Assembly (NCBI RefSeq): GCF_023073415.1
Contig: NZ_JADPJL010000014.1
Span: 23,059 to 87,058 of the forward strand
Source of the DNA: Bradyrhizobium sp. 190
GTDB lineage: Bacteria > Pseudomonadota > Alphaproteobacteria > Rhizobiales > Xanthobacteraceae
Reading direction: 5' to 3'
DNA length: 64,000 nt
Both the position numbers and the translations under genes were made by a program. The notes under the pieces are model-generated. The model did no database searches and was not told the origin of the DNA. It saw only the letters and a program-made list of their open reading frames with translations. This document shows positions 33,752-40,906 of the stretch, piece by piece; within the stretch, counting starts at the first letter, position 1; the number at the start of each line of letters is the position of its first letter.

Positions 33752-35368
33752 TCAGGCGGAAAGCCAAAGATCGTGCCAGCTCGCCGAGCCCCAGCGCGGG
33801 GTGTTGGAGTGGTTGCGTGCCTTTGCCGTAATCGTGGTGACGAAAATCTGCTCGATCGGCATCCAGACCGGCAGCTCCGTATTCACCTCCTTGACGAACT
33901 GGGCATAGAGCGCCTTGCGCTTGGCCGGATCGACTTCGGTCGCGGCGTCGTCGATGGTCTTGTCGACGTTCTTGTCTTCCCAACCCCACTGGTTGGTCCA
34001 GGGCGCGCCCTTCGGCTGACCCGAGCGGTACCAGACCGTGGTCGAGACGGCAGGGTCGTTGCGGTACTGGTGCCAGCCGGTCGCGATATCGAAGGCGTGC
34101 TCGTCATAGACCTGCTTGAGAAAGCCGCCGCCGTCGTTGCGGACGATCTCGACGGGAATGCCGATCTCGCCAAGCGACTGCTGGATGAAGGTCGACCACA
34201 GCGAGATGTCCTCGCCCCAGGGCGCGGGCAGCAGTTTCAGCGAGAACCGCGTGCCGCCGCGGCCTGCCTTGAAGCCGGCTTCGTCGAGCAGGGCTGCGGC
34301 CTTGGCCTTGTCGTAGGGGTATTGCGGCGTGTTCGCACCCGGATAGAAATCAGTCGAGGTCGAGGGGATCGGGCCTGTGCCGAGCTTGGCGAAATCGCCG
34401 AGAAAATTGTCGATGAAGAACGGGACGTTGATCGCATGCGCGATCGCGCGGCGAACCTTGATGTCGGACAATTCCTTGCGGCGGAAGTTGAACTCGAGCG
34501 TATTGGTGCGCGCGTTACCTTCATTGCCCTTGGTCGAGACGATGAAGCGCTTGTCCTTGCCGAGCCGCGCGAGATCCGAAATGGTCAGGCCTGAGAACGG
34601 CGAGTAATGCAGCTCGCCGGCCTCCATCTGTGCCGCAGCCGCTGCGCGATCGGTGATCACGCGCCAGACGATGCGATCGAGATAGGGCGCGTTCGGCCGC
34701 CAGTAATTCTCGTTTCGGTCGGCGATGATGTATTGTCCGCGCTCATATTTGACGAACTTGAACGGGCCGGTGCCGACCGGTGAAAGGTTAGTTGGATTCT
34801 GGCGGATGTCGCCGCTTTCATAGAGGTGCTTGGCCGAGACGTAGCCGAGGTCGGGCAGGGCGCGCAGCAGGAGATTGAGCGGCATCGGTCGCTCGTATTT
34901 GAAGATCGCGGTCTGCTCGTCCGGCGTTTCGACTGATGTGAGGAAGAGCTGCAGCGTCGATCCGTAATTGAGGATCTTCTTCCACATGTTCATGGCGGTG
35001 AATTCGACGTCGGCCGAGGTGAACGGTTTTCCGTCGTGCCAGGTGACGCCCTTGCGCAGCTTGAACGTCACGGTCTTGCCGTCGGGCGAGGCTTCCCAGC
35101 TTTCGGCGAGCACGCCGACCGGCTGGCCGTTGGCGTCGAGATCGACGAGGTTTTCCTGGATCTTGCCGCCGATGATGTAGACGCCGGTGGAAGCCTGAAT
35201 GCTCGGATTGAGCTGGCGCTGCTCGGCGCCGTAATGGACGTTGAACACGCCGCCCTTGCGCGGCGTTTCCTGCGCGAAGGCCCGCATCGGATTGATCACG
35301 TTGGCCGCGATGGCCGCCGACGTCAGCAGCGCGGTGCGGCGATTGATCTCAAGGCGCGTCAAATCCAT
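33752..35368 (-). CDS. ABC substrate-binding protein, family 5
   Basis: A 538-residue periplasmic binding protein and the first gene of the second peptide-type operon. The N-terminus NRRTALLTSAAIAANVINPMRAFAQ is a twin-arginine-like signal. Family blocks are LAESWEASPDGKTVTFKLRKGVTWHDGKPFTSADVEFT, GTGPFKFVKYERGQYIIADRNENYWRPNAPYLDRI and VRRAIAHAINVPFFIDNFLGD. GGAGA precedes the ATG. It is only distantly similar to the two binding proteins at 3.8-6.9 kb, so this operon has a different ligand. The nearby FAD amine oxidoreductase is a possible downstream enzyme, but it is on the other strand. Confidence 0.9.
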   Translation of the reverse strand: MDLTRLEINRRTALLTSAAIAANVINPMRAFAQETPRKGGVFNVHYGAEQRQLNPSIQASTGVYIIGGKIQENLVDLDANGQPVGVLAESWEASPDGKTVTFKLRKGVTWHDGKPFTSADVEFTAMNMWKKILNYGSTLQLFLTSVETPDEQTAIFKYERPMPLNLLLRALPDLGYVSAKHLYESGDIRQNPTNLSPVGTGPFKFVKYERGQYIIADRNENYWRPNAPYLDRIVWRVITDRAAAAAQMEAGELHYSPFSGLTISDLARLGKDKRFIVSTKGNEGNARTNTLEFNFRRKELSDIKVRRAIAHAINVPFFIDNFLGDFAKLGTGPIPSTSTDFYPGANTPQYPYDKAKAAALLDEAGFKAGRGGTRFSLKLLPAPWGEDISLWSTFIQQSLGEIGIPVEIVRNDGGGFLKQVYDEHAFDIATGWHQYRNDPAVSTTVWYRSGQPKGAPWTNQWGWEDKNVDKTIDDAATEVDPAKRKALYAQFVKEVNTELPVWMPIEQIFVTTITAKARNHSNTPRWGSASWHDLWLSA

Positions 35369-35794
35369 GCGAAATCTCCGGAGGTGATATTGATGGCGGA
35401 CCGTTCAGGCGTCCGCCTTGAGGGGGATGTTACGATGGAAGGCGAACGCGAGTCATTTTCTAATCGCTGTGCGAAGCGGAAAATCCTTTCTGAAATCAAC
35501 GTGCTTACCGCCTGTTCAGCCTGCTCAATTTTTCGGAAGGGCGCAAAAGGTTGCGGCTCGCCAGAATTGAATTTCTGGCATGCGCAGTCTGAGATTGTGG
35601 AAAAACTGCCCCGAAAAGGTGTCTGAAAGCCCTTAAAAACAGGGGCCCGGCGGCTTTGGAGGCCTAAAAACCAGCCAAAATTGGACGAATCACTTCAACT
35701 CGACTAGCGAGATAGCTGTGCAGAATGTCGGAAACCCTGTTTTTTAGGCGGTTTCCGCCATATCGTCGCCTGTGCCAGAATCAATGGAGCAACC
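35369..35794. other. Divergent intergenic region between the second importer operon and the HU-like gene
   Basis: These 426 bp hold the promoters of both genes. Features seen are a small symmetric element TCGC-TGT-GCGA at 35464-35474, a purine/pyrimidine-rich stretch with two CTTAAAAACAG/CCTAAAAACC repeats near 35632-35674, and the hairpin at 35729-35757 just ahead of the HU-like gene. No credible gene lies here. Confidence 0.5.
35729..35757 (+). promoter_or_regulatory. Hairpin in the leader of the HU-like gene
   Basis: CGGAAACC (35729-35736) and GGTTTCCG (35750-35757) form a perfect eight-base stem with a 13-base loop rich in T, ending 37 bp before the ATG. It could be an operator (dyad for a regulator) or an mRNA structure controlling HU synthesis. 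No conserved riboswitch form is recognised. Confidence 0.4.
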
Positions 35795-36094
35795 ATGGCT
35801 ACCCAAATGTCTAAGTCGCAGCTGATCGAGAAGATCGCGACCACCACCGAAGTTTCGAAGAAAGAGGTCAAGGGCGTGATGGAAGCGCTCGTTGACGTCG
35901 GCCACAAGGAGCTCAAGAAGAACGGGGTATTCCTCGTCCCCGGCTTCGCGAAGTTCGTCGTGGTCAAGAAGCCCGCGACCAAGGCTCGTAAGGGCACCAA
36001 CCCCTTCACGGGCGAGGAAATGATGTTCAAGGCCAAGCCGGCCCGCAAGATCGTCCGGGCCCGCCCGGTCAAGGCCGCCAAGGACGCGGTTTAA
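35795..36094 (+). CDS. HU-family DNA-binding protein (divergent type)
   Basis: A 99-residue nucleoid-associated protein. The helical dimerisation part is SKSQLIEKIATTTEVSKKEVKGVMEALVDVGHKELKKNG, followed by VFLVPGFAKFVVVKKPATKARKGTNPFTGEEMMFKAKPARKIVRARPVKAAKDAV, which holds the beta-arm with the NPFTGEE tip and the basic C-terminus. It is slightly longer than the usual 90-94 residues. The arm differs from canonical HU (KFxVxxRxARxGRNPxTGExI) by KKPATKARKGTNP, with more lysine. It is monocistronic: long upstream region, a hairpin in the leader, GGAG before the ATG and a strong terminator behind. It is not next to lon or tRNA-Val, where the housekeeping hup of this group is often found, so it may be a paralogue. 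Confidence 0.92.
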   Translation: MATQMSKSQLIEKIATTTEVSKKEVKGVMEALVDVGHKELKKNGVFLVPGFAKFVVVKKPATKARKGTNPFTGEEMMFKAKPARKIVRARPVKAAKDAV

Positions 36095-36106
36095 GAAAAG
36101 CGAGAA

Positions 36107-36131
36107 GGCCCCCGGCGACGGGGGCCTTTTT
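36107..36131 (+). terminator. Rho-independent terminator of the HU-like gene
   Basis: GGCCCCCG and CGGGGGCC form a perfect eight-base stem with a GCGA tetraloop (36107-36126), followed at once by TTTTT. It begins 13 bp after the HU-like stop codon. This is the clearest intrinsic terminator in the window. Confidence 0.95.
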
Positions 36132-36163
36132 GTCTTGCGGGGCGCTGCGCCCAGCTAGGTTGA

Positions 36164-36210
36164 CCTCATCCTGCGGAGCGCGGCAACGCCGCGCGTCTCG
36201 AAGGATGCAG
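36164..36210. repeat. Short palindromic intergenic element
   Basis: CCTCATCCTGCGGAGCGCGGCAACGCCGCGCGTCTCGAAGGATG contains a GCGCGGC/GCCGCGC stem and outer CATCCT/AGGATG arms. This form is a frequent intergenic repeat in Bradyrhizobium-like genomes. It fills the space between the HU terminator and the end of the convergent SDR gene. Confidence 0.6.
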
Positions 36211-36218
36211 CCCCTACG

Positions 36219-36998
36219 CTACACCACCGGCGAGCGGCCGCCATCGACATTGATGGCGGTGCCGGTGATGAACGATCCCTGCTCGGAGGCCAGGAAACAC
36301 GCCAGGTTGGCGAATTCCTCCGCCGTGCCGATGCGCCCCAGCGGGGTGCCCTTGGCGAGGTTCTTGGCAAACACCTCGAAATCCATGTCGGGCGCCTGCG
36401 AGGCGTGCCGCTTCACCCATTGATCGCTCATGATCAGGCCGACCAGCATCGCATTGACCAGGATGTTGTGCTCGCCGCCTTCGCTCGCCATCACCTTGGT
36501 CAGCGCCATGCCGGCCGCCCGCGATACCGAGGTGGGCGCCGACGCCGCCGCCGGCGCCTTGGCGTAGGTATTGAGCACGTTGATGATGCGGCCCCATTTG
36601 CGCGCCTTCATGCCCGGCCAGACCAGCCTGGAGAAGCGGATCGCGGCAAACAGTTTGAGGTCGAGGTCTTCCTGCCAGGCTTCGTCGGAGATGTTCTCGA
36701 ACGCCATCGTCCGCGCCGTGCCCACATTGTTGACGAGGACGTCGACCGGGCCGAGATCGGCGACGATCTTTTCGTGCGCATTCGCGATATCAGCCGCTTT
36801 TGAGACGTCGCAGACATAGTCGCGAACTTCCAGACCGTCCTTGATCAGCGGTTCCCGCGCGGCCTTGAGGTCCTGTGCGCCGCGCGCCAGCATCGCGACC
36901 CTGGCGCCGGAGGAGGCAAATCGCCGCACGACGGCGAGCCCAATCCCCCTGCTGCCACCAGTGACGACGGCGACGCGATCTTTCATCGTGACTTGCAT
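36219..36998 (-). CDS. Atypical short-chain dehydrogenase/reductase (SDR) lacking the catalytic Tyr/Lys
   Basis: A 259-residue SDR-fold protein. The cofactor motif TGGSRGIG is at 13-20, NNVG at 90-93, and the C-terminal GSFITGTAINVDGG is normal. The active-site helix, however, reads APTSVSRAAGMALTKVMASEG: where SDRs have YxxxK, residues T156 and R160 are found, and the preceding serine position is asparagine (IINVLNTYAK). It therefore keeps nucleotide binding but has lost the standard Ser-Tyr-Lys triad. The start at 36998 follows CGGGAGAAC. It is divergent from a CmcJ-like gene. It may bind NAD(P) as a regulator or use different chemistry. Confidence 0.85.
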   Translation of the reverse strand: MQVTMKDRVAVVTGGSRGIGLAVVRRFASSGARVAMLARGAQDLKAAREPLIKDGLEVRDYVCDVSKAADIANAHEKIVADLGPVDVLVNNVGTARTMAFENISDEAWQEDLDLKLFAAIRFSRLVWPGMKARKWGRIINVLNTYAKAPAAASAPTSVSRAAGMALTKVMASEGGEHNILVNAMLVGLIMSDQWVKRHASQAPDMDFEVFAKNLAKGTPLGRIGTAEEFANLACFLASEQGSFITGTAINVDGGRSPVV

Positions 36999-37298
36999 GT
37001 TGTTCTCCCGCTCGCGGTCTTCCGTGCCGCTGGTTGGGCCGAAGGGTTGATCGGCTCGAAAGGCATCATGGTTCCGCGCGCCGGCAGGATCAAGCACGCC
37101 CTGTAACGCGCGCTCGCGTCCTCTGACGAACGCGTGAACGCCGGAAATACCATGCGGTTCGGTGGGCACTTCAGACAAGGATTTTTCCCGTTTGCCGCGG
37201 TCGGGAATGGCAACGTTGCTATTTTCTAAAGCGCCTTGTGAGGCTCGGCGGCCGGACCAAGATCAAACAGAACAAACAATGGAGTCCAGGAGACCACC
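36999..37298. other. Divergent intergenic region between the SDR and the CmcJ-like gene
   Basis: These 300 bp should contain the promoters of the two divergent genes. I see no strong promoter, operator or repeat. The CCAGGAG Shine-Dalgarno of the CmcJ-like gene is at its right end, and a small ATG preceding it (37279) has no coding support. Confidence 0.4.
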
Positions 37299-38144
37299 AT
37301 GGGCCTGCAACAAGCAAAACTCGAATCGCTTCCCTTCGTCACGGCCGAACTGAACTATCTCGCGCCGACACCGGGAAAGCCCCGCACCTACGCCTTCGAT
37401 CCGCCGCCGGGCGAACCCAAATCAACCGCGCTGCCCGAACCGCACAACGTCCCGATCTTCGATGCGCGCCTGATCGCCGGCAACCTCTCGCTGGACCGCG
37501 AAGGTTTTGCGCTGGTCCGCCATCCCACCATCGTCAAGGATTTCTATGACGATAAGGAAGTGAGAGGCGTCTACTATCCCGCCGTGGAGGCCTTCCTGAA
37601 GGCAACGCTCAAGGCCGATCGCGTTGTCATCTTCGACCACACCGTGCGCAAGCGCGTCCAGGGCGCCGCGGATGTCAGGGGCGCCGGGCCGCGCCAGCCG
37701 GCCACGCGCGTCCATGTCGACCAGACGGATAAATCAGGCGCCAACCGCGTTCGCGAACATCTGCCCGTCGAGGCCGACGAACTTCTGAAGGGACGCGTGC
37801 AGGTCATCAATGTCTGGCGGCCGATCCGCGGGCCCTTGCGCGATACGCCGCTTGCGATGTGCGACGGCCAGACGGTCGAGGCGGGCGATCTCATTGCCTC
37901 CGATCTGATCTATCCGAACCGCAGTGGCGAGACCTATTCCGTAAAATACAATCCGAACCATCGCTGGTACTACATTCCGGAAATGAGGACTGACGAGGCG
38001 CTGCTGCTGAAGTGCTACGATTCCGCAACCGACGGCCGCACGCGGTTCGGGCCGCATACCGCCTTCACCGATCCGACCACGCCGGCCGACGCAGCCCCGC
38101 GCGAAAGCATCGAGCTCAGGACATTGGTGTTCCACCGGAACTGA
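37299..38144 (+). CDS. CmcJ/AsaB-family oxygenase-like protein
   Basis: A 281-residue protein resembling the CmcJ/NvfI/AsaB family, distant relatives of 2-oxoglutarate/Fe(II) oxygenases. Family blocks are ELNYLAPTPGKPRTYAFDPPPGEPKS, DAR..GNLSLDREGFALVRHPT, VVIFDHTVRKR, RVHVDQTDKSGANRVREHLP and GRVQVINVWRPIRGPLRDTPLAMCD. The HxD pair H139/D141 (HVDQT) and a distal H221 (PNHRWYYIPEM) are plausible iron ligands. CAGGAG lies seven bases before the ATG. Fungal and bacterial members act in secondary metabolism, but many bacterial copies are unassigned. It is followed by an MFS transporter gene on the same strand. The substrate is unknown. Confidence 0.82.
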   Translation: MGLQQAKLESLPFVTAELNYLAPTPGKPRTYAFDPPPGEPKSTALPEPHNVPIFDARLIAGNLSLDREGFALVRHPTIVKDFYDDKEVRGVYYPAVEAFLKATLKADRVVIFDHTVRKRVQGAADVRGAGPRQPATRVHVDQTDKSGANRVREHLPVEADELLKGRVQVINVWRPIRGPLRDTPLAMCDGQTVEAGDLIASDLIYPNRSGETYSVKYNPNHRWYYIPEMRTDEALLLKCYDSATDGRTRFGPHTAFTDPTTPADAAPRESIELRTLVFHRN

Positions 38145-38189
38145 TCGTCGCAAGCGGGAGGATTCGCGTTCCCACCCTATTGGTGATAC

Positions 38190-38216
38190 CTCGCCCCAAG
38201 ACAGTTTTGGGGCGAG
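38190..38216 (+). promoter_or_regulatory. Perfect 10-bp hairpin just upstream of the MFS start
   Basis: CTCGCCCCAA (38190-38199) and TTGGGGCGAG (38207-38216) form a perfect ten-base stem with a seven-base loop. The right arm contains the only purine-rich stretch (GGGGCGAG) that could serve as ribosome-binding site for the ATG at 38224. Folding would hide that site, so the hairpin may limit translation, or act as an attenuator after the CmcJ-like gene. Confidence 0.5.
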
Positions 38217-38223
38217 ACGGCTC

Positions 38224-39456
38224 ATGGACGGCAAGGCCGATGACGCGGGGATAAACATCCGCGCACTGATTTTTGCGCTTCTGGCGCTGGCCTGCGGCCA
38301 CATGCTGTCGACGCTGCTGCGGACGATTCCGGCGATCAGCCTCGACGTGATGGCGGCCGACTTCCGCACCGCCCCGCAGACGCTGGCGAGCCTCACCTCG
38401 ATCTACCATTTCGCCTTCGCCGCATCGCAGATCCCGGTCGGCGCCGCGATGGATCGCTTCGGCGTCCGGCCAGTTTCCCTGAGCCTGCTCGCGGGAACCA
38501 TCGTCGGCGCGCTGGCGTCGGGGCTCGCCACCGGGCCGGAGGGCTTTCTGTTCGGGCAGTTCCTGCTCGGCGTCGCCACCTCGGGCATGCTGATGTGCCC
38601 GATGACGCTGGCTGCAAAACAGATGTCGGCGGCGCGGTTCGGCCTGTGGTCCGGGATCATCCTGTCGATCGGCAATATCGGCATGCTGCTGTCGGCGAGC
38701 CCGCTGGCCTTTGTCGTCGAACTCTGGGGATGGCGCGCGGGTTTCTGGATCTCCGCGGGCTTTGGTGCCGTGGTGGCGATTGCCGTGTTTGCACTGGTTC
38801 CGAAACAGCCGGCTGCGCACGCGGATAATTCCTCGCCGCTGTCGCAAATGGCTGAGGTCCTTCGAATCGGCCTGTCGCGTCCGCTTCGCGGCTTAATCGC
38901 GCTGGCGCTGGTCTCGCTGGCGGCCACGCTGGTGTTGCGCGGATTGTGGGGCGGCCCATGGCTGATGGAGATCAAGGCGCTTGGCCGGATTGAAGCAGGC
39001 AATGCGCTTGGCCTGTTCACGCTCGCGTTGATCGCCGGACCGGTGCTGGTGGGAATCCTCGATCGCACCATCGGCCACCGGCGCGAGCTGCTGGCCGCTG
39101 CCCATTCCCTCGTAGCCTTGTTGCTCGTCCTGATGGCCGCCGGCGCGCCGCATTATCCGCTGTCGGAACTGTTGGGCGTGACCGCATTGCCGCCGCTATT
39201 TGACGGCGTGCTCCTGGTGCTGATCGGCCTCGCTATCTCGGCACAGCCGCTGCTCTTCGGCATGACACAACAACTGGCCGGCGCGCAGAATGCCGGCAAA
39301 GCCTTGTCCGCGATCAACCTCGCGTTCTTCCTTGGCGCCGCGCTGATGCAATCCACGACGGGGGTGGTCGCGACGATCTTCGGCCTTCCTGCAGTGCTGC
39401 TATTCATGGCCGCGACCTTGATCGTCGGGACGATTGTGTTTTTGATGTACACCTGA
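38224..39456 (+). CDS. MFS transporter
   Basis: A 410-residue major-facilitator protein with about twelve spans. The first is LIFALLALACGHMLSTLLRTIPAISLDVM, and the signature loop is SQIPVGAAMDRFGVRPVSL between TM2 and TM3 (motif A-like D-RFG-R). ALGLFTLALIAGPVLVGILDRTIGHRRELL is the matching loop in the second half. The ATG directly follows a strong hairpin. Substrate and direction are unknown. Lying between a CmcJ-like gene and a GSA-like aminotransferase gene on the same strand, it may export or import the compound those enzymes handle. The next gene begins about 8-20 bp after its stop, so the two are probably co-transcribed. Confidence 0.87.
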   Translation: MDGKADDAGINIRALIFALLALACGHMLSTLLRTIPAISLDVMAADFRTAPQTLASLTSIYHFAFAASQIPVGAAMDRFGVRPVSLSLLAGTIVGALASGLATGPEGFLFGQFLLGVATSGMLMCPMTLAAKQMSAARFGLWSGIILSIGNIGMLLSASPLAFVVELWGWRAGFWISAGFGAVVAIAVFALVPKQPAAHADNSSPLSQMAEVLRIGLSRPLRGLIALALVSLAATLVLRGLWGGPWLMEIKALGRIEAGNALGLFTLALIAGPVLVGILDRTIGHRRELLAAAHSLVALLLVLMAAGAPHYPLSELLGVTALPPLFDGVLLVLIGLAISAQPLLFGMTQQLAGAQNAGKALSAINLAFFLGAALMQSTTGVVATIFGLPAVLLFMAATLIVGTIVFLMYT

Positions 39457-39475
39457 CCTCTGGATGGATTTGTGC

Positions 39476-40792
39476 ATGTACCCGGATCCGAACTCGTCCT
39501 CGCAAAAAATGTACGACCGCGCACTGGCGAGCCTGCCCGGCGGCAACACCCGCACCACCGTGTTCATGAAGCCCTATCCGATCTACGCCGCGCGCGGCGA
39601 GGGTTGCCGGGTCTGGGATCTCGACGGCAACGTCTACATCGACTGCATCAACAATTTCACGTCGCAGATCCACGGCCACGCCCATCCTGCCCAGATCAAG
39701 GCGGCGACTGCTCAATTGGCGTTGGGGTCCGCATTCGGTCTGCCGACCGCGTCCGAGGTTGATCTCGCCGAACTTTTGGTGTCGCGTTTGCCGTCGGTCG
39801 AACAAGTCAGGTTTGCCAATTCCGGCACCGAGGCCGTGATGATGGCGCTGAAGGCGGCACGGGCGCATACCGGCCGTCCCAAGATCGCCAAATGCGAGGG
39901 CGCCTATCACGGCTCCTATGACTATGCCGAGGTGAGCCTGGACCCCACGCCGGAAGCCTGGGGCCGCAACGCGCCGGTATCGGTCGCCTATGCCAAGGGC
40001 ACGCCCGAAAATGTGCTGGCCGACGTCGTCACCATTCCCTTCAACGACACGGAGGCGGCCGTCAGCCTGATCCGCGAGCATGGCGAGGGGCTCGCCTGCG
40101 TGCTCGTCGATCCAATGCCGAACCGTGCCGGCCTCGCACCGGCGGACCGGGCCTATCTGGAGGCGTTGCGAAACGTGACACGCGAGGTCGGCGCGCTGCT
40201 GATCTTCGACGAGGTGATTACGTTTCGCCTGGGCTATCGCGGCGCGCAGGGCCTCTGGAACATCGCCCCCGACCTGACCACGCTGGGAAAAATCATCGGC
40301 GGCGGCTTTCCGGTCGGCGCGATCGGCGGCCACAGGGACGTCATGGCGGTGTTCGATCCGCGCTCGGGCAAGCCGGCGCTGCCGCATGGCGGCACGTTCT
40401 CCGCCAATCCCGTGACGATGCGGGCAGGGATCGCTGCAATGGAGTTGCTCGACGATGCGGCGTTTGCGCGGCTGGATGCGATGGGTGAGGCGGTTCGCTC
40501 CGGCATCGACGCCGCGTTCAAGCGCCACGGCGTGCCCGGCGGCACGGTGGGCTTGGGTTCGCTGCTCAAGATTCATTTCGCCGATCGGCCGGTCCGCGAC
40601 TATCGCTCGGCCTATCTGAGCGACGAGGAAGCGCGGCGTCAGGCGGTTTTCAATCGCGCATTTCTCAATTACGGCGTGCTGGCTGCGGGCAACGGGTTGA
40701 TGGCCTTGTCGACCCCGATGACGGATGCCGATATACATGCGATCATTGACGCAGCATCGGGCGCGCTTGAAGAAGTCGCACGCACGCTTTAA
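39476..40792 (+). CDS. Class III aminotransferase, glutamate-1-semialdehyde aminomutase-like
   Basis: A PLP enzyme of about 438 residues in the HemL/GSA-like branch of class III aminotransferases. Family blocks are RALASLPGGNTRTTVFMKPYPIYAARGEGCRVWDLDGNVYIDCINNFTSQIHGHAHP, RFANSGTEAVMMALKAARAHTGRPKIAKCEGAYHG, LIFDEVITFRLGYRGAQ and TTLGKIIGGGFPVGAIGG; the PLP-binding lysine is the codon at 40289. The sequence is less like true HemL than like the catabolic/secondary copies that transaminate amino ketones or beta-amino acids. The ATG at 39476 has GGATGGA upstream; an ATG at 39464 is in frame. It follows the MFS gene and precedes HyuB, from which a palindromic repeat separates it. Confidence 0.88.
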   Translation: MYPDPNSSSQKMYDRALASLPGGNTRTTVFMKPYPIYAARGEGCRVWDLDGNVYIDCINNFTSQIHGHAHPAQIKAATAQLALGSAFGLPTASEVDLAELLVSRLPSVEQVRFANSGTEAVMMALKAARAHTGRPKIAKCEGAYHGSYDYAEVSLDPTPEAWGRNAPVSVAYAKGTPENVLADVVTIPFNDTEAAVSLIREHGEGLACVLVDPMPNRAGLAPADRAYLEALRNVTREVGALLIFDEVITFRLGYRGAQGLWNIAPDLTTLGKIIGGGFPVGAIGGHRDVMAVFDPRSGKPALPHGGTFSANPVTMRAGIAAMELLDDAAFARLDAMGEAVRSGIDAAFKRHGVPGGTVGLGSLLKIHFADRPVRDYRSAYLSDEEARRQAVFNRAFLNYGVLAAGNGLMALSTPMTDADIHAIIDAASGALEEVARTL

Positions 40793-40800
40793 TTGGCCTC

Positions 40801-40883
40801 GTAGGATGGGTGGAGCGCAAGCGATACCCATCAGCGCCAGCGCATGATAGTGATGGGTTTCGCAAGGGCTCTACCCATCATAC
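40801..40883. repeat. Palindromic intergenic repeat (GTAGGATGGGT type)
   Basis: The element opens GTAGGATGGGTGGAGCGCAAG and closes CTACCCATCATAC; the arms GGATGGGT / ACCCATCa and an internal ACCCATCA / TGATGGGT pair give a long imperfect hairpin. It occupies most of the gap between the aminotransferase and HyuB genes. The family is the same general type as the GTAGGGTGGGCA elements at 46.5 and 58.7 kb. Confidence 0.7.
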
Positions 40884-40906
40884 GAAACGAATAACAACGG
40901 CTCCGA

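Noticed and set aside
35464..35474. TCGC-TGT-GCGA element upstream of the second peptide-type operon as another IclR-like site
   Set aside because: The arms are only four bases and lack the flanking TT/AA symmetry of the other sites; it could be chance.
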